NCBI GenBank assembly: GCA_022712735.1
Contig: JAFLKA010000211.1
Location: forward strand, 1-8,374
DNA length: 8,374 nucleotides
Direction: 5' to 3'
From: Marinosulfonomonas sp.
GTDB taxonomy: Bacteria; Pseudomonadota; Alphaproteobacteria; Rhodobacterales; Rhodobacteraceae
The number at the start of each line of letters is the position of its first letter. The first letter of the stretch is position 1. The position numbers were made by a program, and so were the translations under genes. Positions 1 to 6,671 of this stretch are shown piece after piece. The notes below the pieces were generated by a model. It was given only the letters and a program-made list of their open reading frames with translations. It made no database searches and had not been told where the DNA came from.

Positions 1-387
1 CTGGGTGGAAATGGTGCTGGCGTTAAATTCAATGCGCTGGCGCAGTTTCTGGATCGGGTGGCATTGACGCTTGCCGTTTCAGAGAACGGAGACGAGGAGA
101 TGGAGACAGAAACCACACCGACCGAAACAGCCCCTACAAAAGATGCTGCTTCCAAAGGAGCACGTTCTGCACCGGGTACGATATCAACGCGCAAAGATGT
201 CGAGAAATATCTGGACATGATTATTGCGTTTTACGAGCGCACCGAACCCTCAAGCCCGATCCCGCATTTAGCACGCCGCATGCGGCGCATGGTGCCGATG
301 GATTTTATGGAGCTGATGAACGAGGTCGCACCAAGCGGCATGAAAGAATTCCGCAACGCTGCGGGTGTGAGTGACAAAGGAAAGTGA
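1..387 (+). CDS. tssA: TssA, T6SS assembly/cap protein (C-terminal part, 5' end outside window)
   Basis: The frame is open from the first base to the TGA at 385-387 and gives 128 residues, so this is the 3' end of a larger gene. A GTG at 58 is an internal codon, because the frame reads through it without a stop. After a variable Thr/Ala-rich linker there is a conserved C-terminal block: 'TISTRKDVEKYLDMI', then a Tyr-rich turn, 'PSSPIPHLARR', and 'MDFMELMNEVAP'. This order of an ISTR-type helix start, the PSSP motif and an acidic xFxELxxxxAP helix is what I know from the C-terminus of the TssA/ImpA family. TssA binds the baseplate and the growing sheath end and helps prime and coordinate tube/sheath polymerisation. 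Position directly before tssB fits. The N-terminal ImpA_N domain is not in view, so the TssA subclass cannot be checked beyond this end. Confidence 0.86.
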   Translation: MGGNGAGVKFNALAQFLDRVALTLAVSENGDEEMETETTPTETAPTKDAASKGARSAPGTISTRKDVEKYLDMIIAFYERTEPSSPIPHLARRMRRMVPMDFMELMNEVAPSGMKEFRNAAGVSDKGK

Positions 388-403
388 ATTAAAAGAATTT
401 AAC

Positions 404-410
404 AGGAAAG
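404..410 (+). promoter_or_regulatory. Ribosome binding site of tssB
   Basis: AGGAAAG lies 9 bases before the tssB ATG, in the 32-base AT-rich gap after tssA. It supports the start at 420. No promoter-like pair of elements is evident in so short a gap, so tssB is probably co-transcribed with tssA. Confidence 0.7.
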
Positions 411-419
411 GCCAATTCA

Positions 420-956
420 ATGAGTGATAGCAAACAAAAGGTCATCGAACGCAATCGCGCGCCGCGCGTACAAATTGCCTATGACGTTGAACATTACGGA
501 AGCCCGACAACAATTGAGTTGCCATTTGTGATGGGTGTTATGGCAGATCTGGCGGGGGCATCTGAAACCAAAGAAGCCCAGAAACCCGTTGTTGATCGTG
601 CGTTTGTCGAAACCGATGCCGGGCGATTTAATAAATTCATGGGTGCGTTGGCACCACGGATAAAAGCGCGTGTTCCAAACAAGTTGCCGACCAAAGAAGG
701 TGAAGAAGCGGACGACGAGATATTCATAGATGTCTCATTCAAGAACATGGGTGATTTTTCCCCGGATAAAGTGGCCGAGCAGGTTCCGGCAATGGCCGAA
801 CTGCTGAAAACCCGTCGTCAACTGGAAGAGTTGCTGGGCTATATGGATGGCAAAATTGACGCTGAAAAACGTGTGGCCCAATTGTTGTCCAATGAACCGC
901 TTCTGGCACAAGCCGCCGAAGAAGCAATGAAATCCGCTGGCGATGAGGAGGAATAA
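420..956 (+). CDS. tssB: TssB, T6SS contractile sheath small subunit (VipA/ImpB family)
   Basis: The 178-residue product has the usual TssB length. It shows the family signature in order: 'RNRAPRVQIAYDVE' (residues 11-24), 'IELPFVMGVMADLAG' (32-46), 'RAFVETDAGRFNKFM' (60-74), the beta segment 'IFIDVSFKNMGDFSPDKVA' (101-119) and the C-terminal helix 'LLGYMDGKIDAEKRV' (138-152). TssB pairs with TssC to build the cytoplasmic sheath around the Hcp tube; contraction drives the needle outward, and ClpV recycles the sheath. The tail is acidic (ends DEEE). The stop is 2 bases before the tssC ATG, so expression is almost certainly coupled with its partner. Nothing appears truncated or unusual. Confidence 0.97.
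   Translation: MSDSKQKVIERNRAPRVQIAYDVEHYGSPTTIELPFVMGVMADLAGASETKEAQKPVVDRAFVETDAGRFNKFMGALAPRIKARVPNKLPTKEGEEADDEIFIDVSFKNMGDFSPDKVAEQVPAMAELLKTRRQLEELLGYMDGKIDAEKRVAQLLSNEPLLAQAAEEAMKSAGDEEE
946..951 (+). promoter_or_regulatory. Ribosome binding site of tssC, inside the tssB 3' end
   Basis: AGGAGG, a perfect Shine-Dalgarno core, sits 7 bases before the tssC ATG and overlaps the last codons of tssB. It fixes the tssC start at 959 and suggests coupled, strong translation of the second sheath subunit. Confidence 0.85.
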
Positions 957-958
957 TC

Positions 959-2467
959 ATGGCTGAAGCAAAAGAAAAAGACGCAGGTGGCGCCGAAGCA
1001 GAAGCAATCGACCTTGGAGAGTTCAGCGCACTGCTGGAAAAAGATTTTCGGGTCAAGGAATCGCAAAGCGAGAAACTGCAATCTCTGGTGCAGAACCTTG
1101 CGCTTGCGGCCACTGAAAAGGCCGGTTCTGCAACGATCTCGGGGAATGCGGTCAAGTCGATCAAATCCCTGATCGCTGGCATCGACAGCATGATGTCTAC
1201 GCAAATGGACGAAATCATGCATTGCCCCGAAGTGCGCGAAATGGAAGGCACTTGGCGCGGATTGCATTATCTGGTCAACAATACCGAAACCGACCAAAAG
1301 CTGAAAATCCGGGTGATGAATATCACCAAGGACGAGTTGGCCGACCATCTGGAGGATTACGAGGGCCAGATGTGGGATCAGTCCGCCGCCTTCAAGAAAA
1401 TCTATTCGGATGAATATTCGATGTTTGGTGGCGAGCCGTTCGGCGCAATTATCGGTGCTTACGAGTTTTCACAACATCCGCGCGATGTTGGTTTATTGAA
1501 AAACATATCCGGCATTTGCGCCTCGGCCCACTCGCCTTTCATCGCCGCCGCGGCACCGCAATTGTTCCGCATGGAGAGCTGGCAAGAACTGCCCAATCCG
1601 CAAGATCTGGAACAGATTGTATCATCTCCTGATTATGCCTCGTGGCAGAGCTTGCGGGAAAGCGAAGACGCCCGTTATATCGGCCTGACCATGCCGCGGG
1701 TTCTGGCGCGCTTGCCTTATGGCGCGGAAACAGTGCCGGTCAAAGGCTTCGACTATGAGGAAGACGTTGCAGGTGATCATAACCGTTATACGTGGATGAA
1801 TGCGGCCTTTGCGATGGGCGTTAACATCAACCGCAGCCACAAACTATATGGCTGGGGCACCCAAATCAGGGGTGTTGAATCAGGCGGCACGGTGACCAAT
1901 TTACCAGTGCATACTTTTCCAACAGATGATGGTTCGGTGGCAATGAAATGCCCAACCGAAATCGCCATTGATGACCGCCGCGAGGCCGAGTTGGCCAAGC
2001 TGGGTCTGATGCCGATCCTGCATCGCAAAAACACGGATTTGGCTGCCTTTATCGGTGCCCATTCCCTGCAAGATGACGAAGCCCGTGCAGGCCGTCTGGT
2101 CGACCCGGACGCACAGGCCAATGAACGACTGTCGGCCAACCTGCCATATCTGTTTCCTGTCTGTCGCTTTGCTCACTACCTGAAGGCAATTGCACGCGAC
2201 AAAATCGGTACGTTCAAAGAACGTGGCGATATGCAGATCTGGCTAAGCGAGTGGATCAACCGGTACGTGCTGGCGAATACGGCAATGGCAAGTGACAAAC
2301 AAAAAGCCAAACGTCCACTGGCGATGGCCGAAGTACAAGTCGACAGCGTTGAAGGCCGACCTGGTTATTACAACGCGCGCTTCTACCTGCGGCCCCACTA
2401 CCAACTTGAAGGGATTAACGCGAGTCTCCGGCTAGTATCGGAGCTTCCGTCGGTGAAGAGCTCGTAG
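959..2467 (+). CDS. tssC: TssC, T6SS contractile sheath large subunit (VipB/ImpC family)
   Basis: This 502-residue protein is of normal length for TssC and is the most conserved gene of the window. Landmarks are 'EFSALLEKDF' near residues 21-30, 'EGTWRGLHYLV' (96-106), 'LKIRVMNITKDEL', 'MFGGEPFGAIIGAYEF', 'SEDARYIGLTMPRVLARLPYG', 'CPTE' (331-334) followed by 'DDRREAEL', and 'RFAHYLKAIARD' starting at residue 403. The N-terminal segment with the EFSALL motif matches one common TssC subtype. TssC is the main sheath component; with TssB it forms the helical tubule that contracts to fire the Hcp/VgrG needle. The gene starts 2 bases after tssB behind AGGAGG. It ends in tandem stops (TAG at 2465-2467, TAG at 2468-2470), and the first lies in the loop of an RNA hairpin. 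Confidence 0.99.
   Translation: MAEAKEKDAGGAEAEAIDLGEFSALLEKDFRVKESQSEKLQSLVQNLALAATEKAGSATISGNAVKSIKSLIAGIDSMMSTQMDEIMHCPEVREMEGTWRGLHYLVNNTETDQKLKIRVMNITKDELADHLEDYEGQMWDQSAAFKKIYSDEYSMFGGEPFGAIIGAYEFSQHPRDVGLLKNISGICASAHSPFIAAAAPQLFRMESWQELPNPQDLEQIVSSPDYASWQSLRESEDARYIGLTMPRVLARLPYGAETVPVKGFDYEEDVAGDHNRYTWMNAAFAMGVNINRSHKLYGWGTQIRGVESGGTVTNLPVHTFPTDDGSVAMKCPTEIAIDDRREAELAKLGLMPILHRKNTDLAAFIGAHSLQDDEARAGRLVDPDAQANERLSANLPYLFPVCRFAHYLKAIARDKIGTFKERGDMQIWLSEWINRYVLANTAMASDKQKAKRPLAMAEVQVDSVEGRPGYYNARFYLRPHYQLEGINASLRLVSELPSVKSS
2426..2443 (+). other. Small hairpin in the tssC 3' end
   Basis: CTCCG (2426-2430) and CGGAG (2439-2443) are perfect inverted arms around an 8-base loop, inside the last codons of tssC. 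On its own a 5-bp stem is weak and could be chance. It is listed because it stands 8 bases before a longer hairpin at the tssC stop. Confidence 0.35.
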
Positions 2468-2478
2468 TAGCTCTCACC
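2452..2478 (+). other. Hairpin spanning the tssC stop, upstream of hcp
   Basis: GGTG (2452-2455) and AGAGCT (2457-2462) pair with AGCTCT (2469-2474) and CACC (2475-2478), giving 10 base pairs with one bulged A at 2456 and a 6-base loop that contains the tssC stop codon. What follows is AT-rich but has no uninterrupted run of Ts, so it does not look like a full Rho-independent terminator. It could act as an mRNA processing or stability element between sheath and tube genes, or as a weak attenuator. That role is inference; the pairing is seen. Confidence 0.55.
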
Positions 2479-2500
2479 TAATTTACTTAATTATTTACTC

Positions 2501-2509
2501 AAGGAAGGA
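2501..2509 (+). promoter_or_regulatory. Ribosome binding site of hcp
   Basis: AAGGAAGGA is a long purine-rich Shine-Dalgarno stretch ending 7 bases before the hcp ATG. It stands in the 49-base AT-rich gap, the longest in the window, and fits the high protein output expected for a tube subunit. I see no clear -35/-10 pair in the gap. Confidence 0.75.
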
Positions 2510-2516
2510 ATAGAAA

Positions 2517-3005
2517 ATGGGAATTACTGGATATTTGGAAATCGCCGAAATTCCGGGCGAATCTTTGAAGGCTGAGCACGAAGAACAAATTGATGTTTTC
2601 GGGGCGCATTGGAAGATCGCACAAAAGAGCGGCACGTCAATGGGCAGCGGGCTAACACAGGCCCGCGCCGAAGTTGGCAGCTTGACGGTATATAAATGGT
2701 ATGATGCGGCATCGGCCTATATGGCACATTCCAGCATGCGCGGCACATCATTTCCGGAAATGGTCTTTTACGCCCGTAAAGATTCAGGCGAAGTACATCT
2801 GGATTACCTGACGATCACCATGACGAACTGCATCATTTCAGGTTACGAACTGGAAAACGACGGCAGTGATCCAGACATTCAGATGATCACCGAAAAAGTG
2901 TCTATCGCATTCGAGAAGGTTAAAATCCTTTATACCATACAGGCCGAAGATGGCTCGGCTGGTGATGAACATGAAATAGAATATGACATCGTGGCGGGTG
3001 CCTAA
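2517..3005 (+). CDS. hcp: Hcp (TssD), T6SS inner tube protein
   Basis: The 162-residue product has the size and pattern of Hcp: the N-terminal strand 'GITGYLEIAEIPGES' (2-16), 'EEQIDVFGAHWKI' (22-34), a Gly/Ser-rich turn, 'LTVYKWYDAASAYMAH' (56-71), 'MVFYARKDSG' (82-91), 'YLTITMTNCIISGYELE' (97-113) and 'EKVSIAFEKVKILYTIQ' (126-142). Hcp forms hexameric rings that stack into the tube carried inside the TssB/TssC sheath and is secreted on firing; some small effectors travel in its lumen. There is no signal peptide, as expected. There is no C-terminal extension, so this is not an evolved Hcp carrying an effector. The gene sits between the sheath and baseplate genes, inside the structural operon. 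It follows a hairpin and has a strong ribosome binding site. Confidence 0.96.
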   Translation: MGITGYLEIAEIPGESLKAEHEEQIDVFGAHWKIAQKSGTSMGSGLTQARAEVGSLTVYKWYDAASAYMAHSSMRGTSFPEMVFYARKDSGEVHLDYLTITMTNCIISGYELENDGSDPDIQMITEKVSIAFEKVKILYTIQAEDGSAGDEHEIEYDIVAGA

Positions 3006-3028
3006 ACCCTCTGTGTAAAGAAAACCAA

Positions 3029-3745
3029 ATGTCAGATACCAACACTGATCTTCAATCTCGACGCGAGGCGGTCCAACCAAGTTTGTGGGACCGCCTTGTC
3101 GACGATTTGCCGGGGCTGGTTGCTGAATCCGGTTACCAGCACGCAGCACTTTTGAACGAGCTTGGAGAAGAAAAACTGGAGAGTATATTAAAAGGCGGCG
3201 CAAGGGCGGTTGAGCAGGCAGATGATCTGGATGACGATACGCGTAAACGACTACACAAGCTGATTGCGCAAAACACACGGCGCAAACACCTTGAGGTGAG
3301 CGGCATAGTGGTCACTCCAGATGTTCTGCGCGAGGCCGTTCGGCGAGACATTGAAATGCTGTTCAATATCGAGCGGCTAGAGGCACAGTTTCTGCTGACT
3401 GACCGCGAGATGGCACACACGACTTCTCCCGCCGAGCTGTTGGCAGATTTTCCATTGGTCCGGCGCAGTGTAGTAAATTATGGTGTGCCGTCGTTTACCG
3501 GTAAAACCGGGGATAGTTTCGATCGCGACCGGCTGGCTCGCGAGCTGCGCGACGTGCTGGCTGTGTTTGAGCCAAGGCTAAAGCGGGACTCGATCAAGGT
3601 TCGGGTTAACATCAACAAAAAGACCGGCATGAAAATCGAGATTGACGGCGTGTTGATGTTGTCGCCTGTCCCTGAACGCCTCCGGCTTTCAACAACAATC
3701 AATCTGGATAACGGGCAGGCTGTAACTGCGTTTGAGGATAGCTAA
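3029..3745 (+). CDS. tssE: TssE, T6SS baseplate wedge protein (gp25-like) with enlarged N-terminal region
   Basis: The C-terminal half is a phage gp25-like domain: 'LREAVRRDIEMLFN' (100-113), 'VVNYGVPSFTG' (148-158), 'LAVFEPRLKRDSIKVRVNI' (177-195) and 'MKIEIDGVLML' (201-211). Near the N-terminus is the TssE start motif 'SLWDRLVDDLPGL' (18-30). In typical TssE proteins of about 130-180 residues these two parts are close together. Here about 70 residues lie between them, mostly charged helix with 'GGARAVEQADDLDDDTRKRL' (57-76), for 238 residues in total. TssE joins TssF and TssG in the baseplate wedge and links it to the sheath. The start follows hcp by 23 bases and has only a weak A-rich ribosome binding region; a strong hairpin lies within the first 25 codons. 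The stop overlaps the tssF ATG as TAATG. Confidence 0.93.
   Translation: MSDTNTDLQSRREAVQPSLWDRLVDDLPGLVAESGYQHAALLNELGEEKLESILKGGARAVEQADDLDDDTRKRLHKLIAQNTRRKHLEVSGIVVTPDVLREAVRRDIEMLFNIERLEAQFLLTDREMAHTTSPAELLADFPLVRRSVVNYGVPSFTGKTGDSFDRDRLARELRDVLAVFEPRLKRDSIKVRVNINKKTGMKIEIDGVLMLSPVPERLRLSTTINLDNGQAVTAFEDS
3066..3096 (+). other. Hairpin in the first codons of tssE
   Basis: AGGCGGTCC (3066-3074) and GGACCGCCT (3088-3096) are perfect 9-bp inverted arms around a 13-base loop. The stem begins 37 bases after the A of the tssE ATG. It is GC-rich and should fold stably in RNA. With the hairpin at the tssC stop it brackets the hcp cistron. A role in hcp mRNA stability or in limiting tssE translation is inference. 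Confidence 0.5.
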
Positions 3746-5628
3746 TGGATCGCGCATTTCTATCATATTACGAGGACGAGCTGTCGCATATCCGCGATCA
3801 GGCCGCCGAATTTGCAGCCTTGAATCCAACTGTGGCACGCAACTTGTCGCTAGATACTGTGCCTTGCCCTGACCCCTATGTTGAACGGTTGCTTGAGGGG
3901 GTTGCATTCCTTGCCGCCCGCACACGCGCCAAAGTCGATTCTGAAAGTACCCGATATGTGCGTAATCTGCTGGATGCGCTATACCCTGATCTAACCGCTC
4001 CTGCCCCCGCAATGACAATCACCCAGTTAACGCCGGGGCCACAGGTTGAAACTATGCTATCAGGCCATGTCGTGGAAAAGGGCGCGCGCCTTGTTTCGGG
4101 TCTGCGCGAGGGGCTGTCGACCCGTTCGACTTTCACCAGCGTACAGGATGTCCACCTGTGGCCTGTCAAACTGGCAAGTGTCGAATACCTGCAAGACACA
4201 GGCGCTCTCAAGGCCGCCGGATTGTCGGACAGTGATATTTCCGGGGCCGTGGCGGGTATCCGCTTGACGTTGGCGGCGACAGGTGCTGGAAATTTATCCA
4301 GCCTTACCCTTGATCAACTTGACATTTATCTGGGTGGTAAAACCCGCGGCGGCGCGTTGTTTGACGCAATCTTTGGATACTGCCGCACGATCAAGGCGCG
4401 CCCGTCGCGTGGCAAAAAATCCGGCCCGTTCAGGTCCGTTAATCCACCGGATATGATTGGGATTAAAGATAGCGAAGCCATGCTGCCCCGCGTGCGGGCC
4501 GCCTTTGAAGGCTATCGGCTGTTGCGCGAATATTTCCTGATGCCCGAACGGTTTTACTATGCCCGTTTGGCGGGCCTATTGCCTGTTGTAAGTGAATGCG
4601 AGGATTGCGCACTCGAATGCGTGCTGCTGCTGAATGAGGCCCGCCCGGCCCTTTCCGATATAGACACGGACGACTTGCAGTTGTTCACCACACCACTGAT
4701 CAATCTGTTTGAAAAAGAATGTAACATTGTTGAACTTGACCCGCGCACCCACAGCCACGTGGTTCATGCGGACCGCACACGCCTGCGCGATTTCGAAATT
4801 TATCGCCTATTGCGGGTTGAAGATGCGGATTCTGATGGGCCCGAGGCCCGTGTCCAGCCGCTATATTCCGCCAGCCAAAACCGCGGCGGCGGGTATGTTT
4901 ATGCAACCGAGCGGCGTCCACGACGCCCGGGCGAAGACGAAATCCGGCGTGGGCAGGCCCGCACGGGGTATCCGGGTGATGATTTCTTTGTGTCGGTTTC
5001 GCGCATGCCTAATGCAACAACACAGCCAACGCTAAAGCGCCTCGATATTCGCGCGCTTTGCACCAACCGCGATTTATGTGTGTTGGATGATACACCAACT
5101 TTGACAATGGAAAGCGGCGATCCGGTAGGTGAAATCAGATTACTACAGGCGTTTCAGCGACCACGACCTTCCCTATCCCTGCGCGCACCACAATCCATAG
5201 GGGCCGAGGCGCAAATGGATGATATCGCGTGGCGTCTGATTGCCCAGCTTAGTCTGAATTATCTGTCACTGGCAGAAGAAGGCAAAGATGCCGAACCGTT
5301 GCGCGCAATGCTGGATCTTTATGCTGACCGTGGTGATCCACGCCTGGCGCGGCATGTGAAATCTATCACCGCGATATCCTCCAAACCTGTGGTCGAACGG
5401 TTGGGGATTTCTGGTCCAATCTGCTTTGGTCACGGGATCGATATCACGCTGCATATCGACGATTCCATACTGGTTGGGAATAGTTCGTTGTTGCTCTCGG
5501 CATTGCTCTCAAAACTGTTTGCCCGTCACGCCTCGATCAATTCATTCGTTCGAACCCGTTCCTTCCTAACCCAAGAACAGGGGGATGTGGTATGGCCAAT
5601 GACACCCGGCAACCGGAAAATAATCTAG
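3745..5628 (+). CDS. tssF: TssF, T6SS baseplate subunit (ImpG/VasA family)
   Basis: At 627 residues this is a full-length TssF. The N-terminus 'FLSYYEDELSHIRDQAAEFA' (5-24) and 'DPYVERLLEGVAFLAARTRAK' (43-63, shown by its key residues DP, VERLLEG, FL and AR) is the family hallmark, followed by 'LLDALYPDLTAPAPAM' (75-90). Late in the protein comes 'IAWRLIAQLSLNYLSL' (494-509) and then a C-terminal 'GHGIDITLHID' strand. TssF forms the core of the baseplate wedge as (TssF)2-TssG with TssE and contacts TssK and VgrG. A GAGGA ribosome binding site lies at 3734-3738, and the ATG overlaps the tssE stop by one base. The 3' end overlaps tssG by 37 bases. The protein has a local CxxCxxxC cluster (C285, C288, C292), unusual to my knowledge for this region. 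Confidence 0.97.
   Translation: MDRAFLSYYEDELSHIRDQAAEFAALNPTVARNLSLDTVPCPDPYVERLLEGVAFLAARTRAKVDSESTRYVRNLLDALYPDLTAPAPAMTITQLTPGPQVETMLSGHVVEKGARLVSGLREGLSTRSTFTSVQDVHLWPVKLASVEYLQDTGALKAAGLSDSDISGAVAGIRLTLAATGAGNLSSLTLDQLDIYLGGKTRGGALFDAIFGYCRTIKARPSRGKKSGPFRSVNPPDMIGIKDSEAMLPRVRAAFEGYRLLREYFLMPERFYYARLAGLLPVVSECEDCALECVLLLNEARPALSDIDTDDLQLFTTPLINLFEKECNIVELDPRTHSHVVHADRTRLRDFEIYRLLRVEDADSDGPEARVQPLYSASQNRGGGYVYATERRPRRPGEDEIRRGQARTGYPGDDFFVSVSRMPNATTQPTLKRLDIRALCTNRDLCVLDDTPTLTMESGDPVGEIRLLQAFQRPRPSLSLRAPQSIGAEAQMDDIAWRLIAQLSLNYLSLAEEGKDAEPLRAMLDLYADRGDPRLARHVKSITAISSKPVVERLGISGPICFGHGIDITLHIDDSILVGNSSLLLSALLSKLFARHASINSFVRTRSFLTQEQGDVVWPMTPGNRKII
5579..5584 (+). promoter_or_regulatory. 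Ribosome binding site of tssG, inside tssF
   Basis: AGGGGG stands 7 bases before the ATG at 5592 and lies wholly within the tssF coding region. It supports the upstream start of tssG, and therefore the 37-base overlap, over any later start. Confidence 0.65.
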
Positions 5629-6671
5629 ACACCGGAACAACCCCAAAAATTGATGCCGAGCTTGCCAAAGTGACCAGCTTTTTCGAGCTGCTCAAGCGGG
5701 TGGAAAGCCCGGGAAAACGCTTTGGCCGCACTGGGGGCCCCACGCGCGAGCCGGCGCGTCTGGGGCAAGGTGTGCGCCTGTCATTCGCCACCCGTGACAT
5801 CGAGGCAATTGAATGGGACGAGGAAACCGGACAACTTATCATCAATGTCTATGTGCTGGGCCTGCTGGGACCGGAAGGCCCGATGCCACTACACCTTACC
5901 CGCTGGGTGATGAACCGGCTATCAAACCGCTGGTTTAGCGGGGATGATGAAGGCGCAAGTTCGGACAGGGCATTCCTGAATTTCTGCAACCTGCTTCAAC
6001 ACCGAATGATCACGCTCTTTTGGCGGGCCTGGGGTGACGCCCAGATGGAGGTGCAGTTTGCCTATGATGGTGGCGGGCGTGTTGGCGCAACATTTCGTGC
6101 ACTGTCCGGTATTGCAATGCCTGGACAGGTTGAAGACCGCTTCAGTCAAGACAGTGATAAGTTACGCCATGGCACGTCACTCGCGAACGAAGTCCATGGG
6201 GTTGAACGGTTGTCAAACTATCTGGCTGACACCCTTGGTGCGCCAGTATCTGTGCAGGAATTTATCGGCGTCTGGACTGATATTCCCAACGCCCTCCAAT
6301 CGCGCCTTGGCCGTGCATATTCACAGCTTGGGTCTGATATGGTGCTCGGCAAGCGCAGCTTTGGACGTCAGGATCGTGCCGAACTGCGGGTTGGGCCACT
6401 TTCGCTGGCGCAGTTCACGGACCTGTTTTCGGATAAAGATGCTATTGCACGCCTGCGTCATGCAATCATCTTTGCCGTTGGTCTCCAAACCGAATACGAT
6501 CTGCGGCTGGTTCTAGACAAAGCCGAAATGCCCAAAGCCCGGCTGGGGGAGTGTCAACTGGGCCGCACCACATGGTTAAATCCGGACAACAGAACAGATG
6601 CTGATGATTTGCGACTGGTCCGGATCACAGCACCTGTTGAAACAGTTGATAATATGGGGGCGGCAGCATGA
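5592..6671 (+). CDS. tssG: TssG, T6SS baseplate subunit (ImpH/VasB family)
   Basis: The 359-residue product carries the TssG signature 'GLLGPEGPMPLHLT' (90-103), then 'FLNFCNLLQHRMITLFWRAW' (128-147), a central 'GVERLSNYLADTLGAPV' block where the enzyme-like fold begins, and 'RAELRVGPLSLAQFTDLF' towards the C-terminus. The early 'FFELLKRVE' (30-38) is the usual N-terminal helix. TssG dimerises its wedge with TssF and recruits TssK trimers through loops, joining the baseplate to the membrane complex. The start at 5592 is preceded by AGGGGG and puts the first 12 codons inside the tssF frame. The stop overlaps the FHA start as ATGA, the classic sign of translational coupling. No truncation is seen. 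Confidence 0.97.
   Translation: MANDTRQPENNLDTGTTPKIDAELAKVTSFFELLKRVESPGKRFGRTGGPTREPARLGQGVRLSFATRDIEAIEWDEETGQLIINVYVLGLLGPEGPMPLHLTRWVMNRLSNRWFSGDDEGASSDRAFLNFCNLLQHRMITLFWRAWGDAQMEVQFAYDGGGRVGATFRALSGIAMPGQVEDRFSQDSDKLRHGTSLANEVHGVERLSNYLADTLGAPVSVQEFIGVWTDIPNALQSRLGRAYSQLGSDMVLGKRSFGRQDRAELRVGPLSLAQFTDLFSDKDAIARLRHAIIFAVGLQTEYDLRLVLDKAEMPKARLGECQLGRTTWLNPDNRTDADDLRLVRITAPVETVDNMGAAA
6656..6660 (+). promoter_or_regulatory. Ribosome binding site of the FHA gene, inside tssG
   Basis: GGGGG lies 7 bases before the ATG at 6668, within the last tssG codons. Together with the ATGA overlap it supports this start. Confidence 0.5.

Noticed and set aside
58..387. A separate small gene starting at GTG 58
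   Set aside because: The frame is open to base 1 and the product is the conserved C-terminal end of TssA, so GTG 58 is an internal codon.
739..1348. Two long antisense open frames of about 170 codons opposite tssB/tssC
   Set aside because: They lie opposite strongly conserved sheath genes, have no recognisable domain and no convincing ribosome binding site; they are by-products of the codon pattern of the real genes.
2452..2516. Rho-independent terminator between tssC and hcp
   Set aside because: The hairpin is real but is followed by mixed A/T sequence without a run of Ts, and terminating here would cut off hcp and the rest of the operon. It is kept as a hairpin of unknown role.
2468..2516. 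A dedicated hcp promoter in the 49-base gap
   Set aside because: The gap is AT-rich, but no -35/-10 pair with proper spacing could be read with confidence.
2517..3005. Hcp fused to or followed by an effector domain
   Set aside because: The protein is 162 residues and ends after the last tube strand; the next gene is tssE, so no effector is attached.
2838..3278. Antisense open frame of 146 codons across hcp and tssE
   Set aside because: It covers the real hcp end and tssE start, matches no family I know, and the spacing of the + strand genes leaves no room for its own signals.
3494..3505. 12-base palindrome TTTACCGGTAAA inside tssE as an operator
   Set aside because: It is inside coding sequence, encodes part of the conserved TssE region around YGVPSFTG, and has no second copy that I noticed; chance is the simpler reading.
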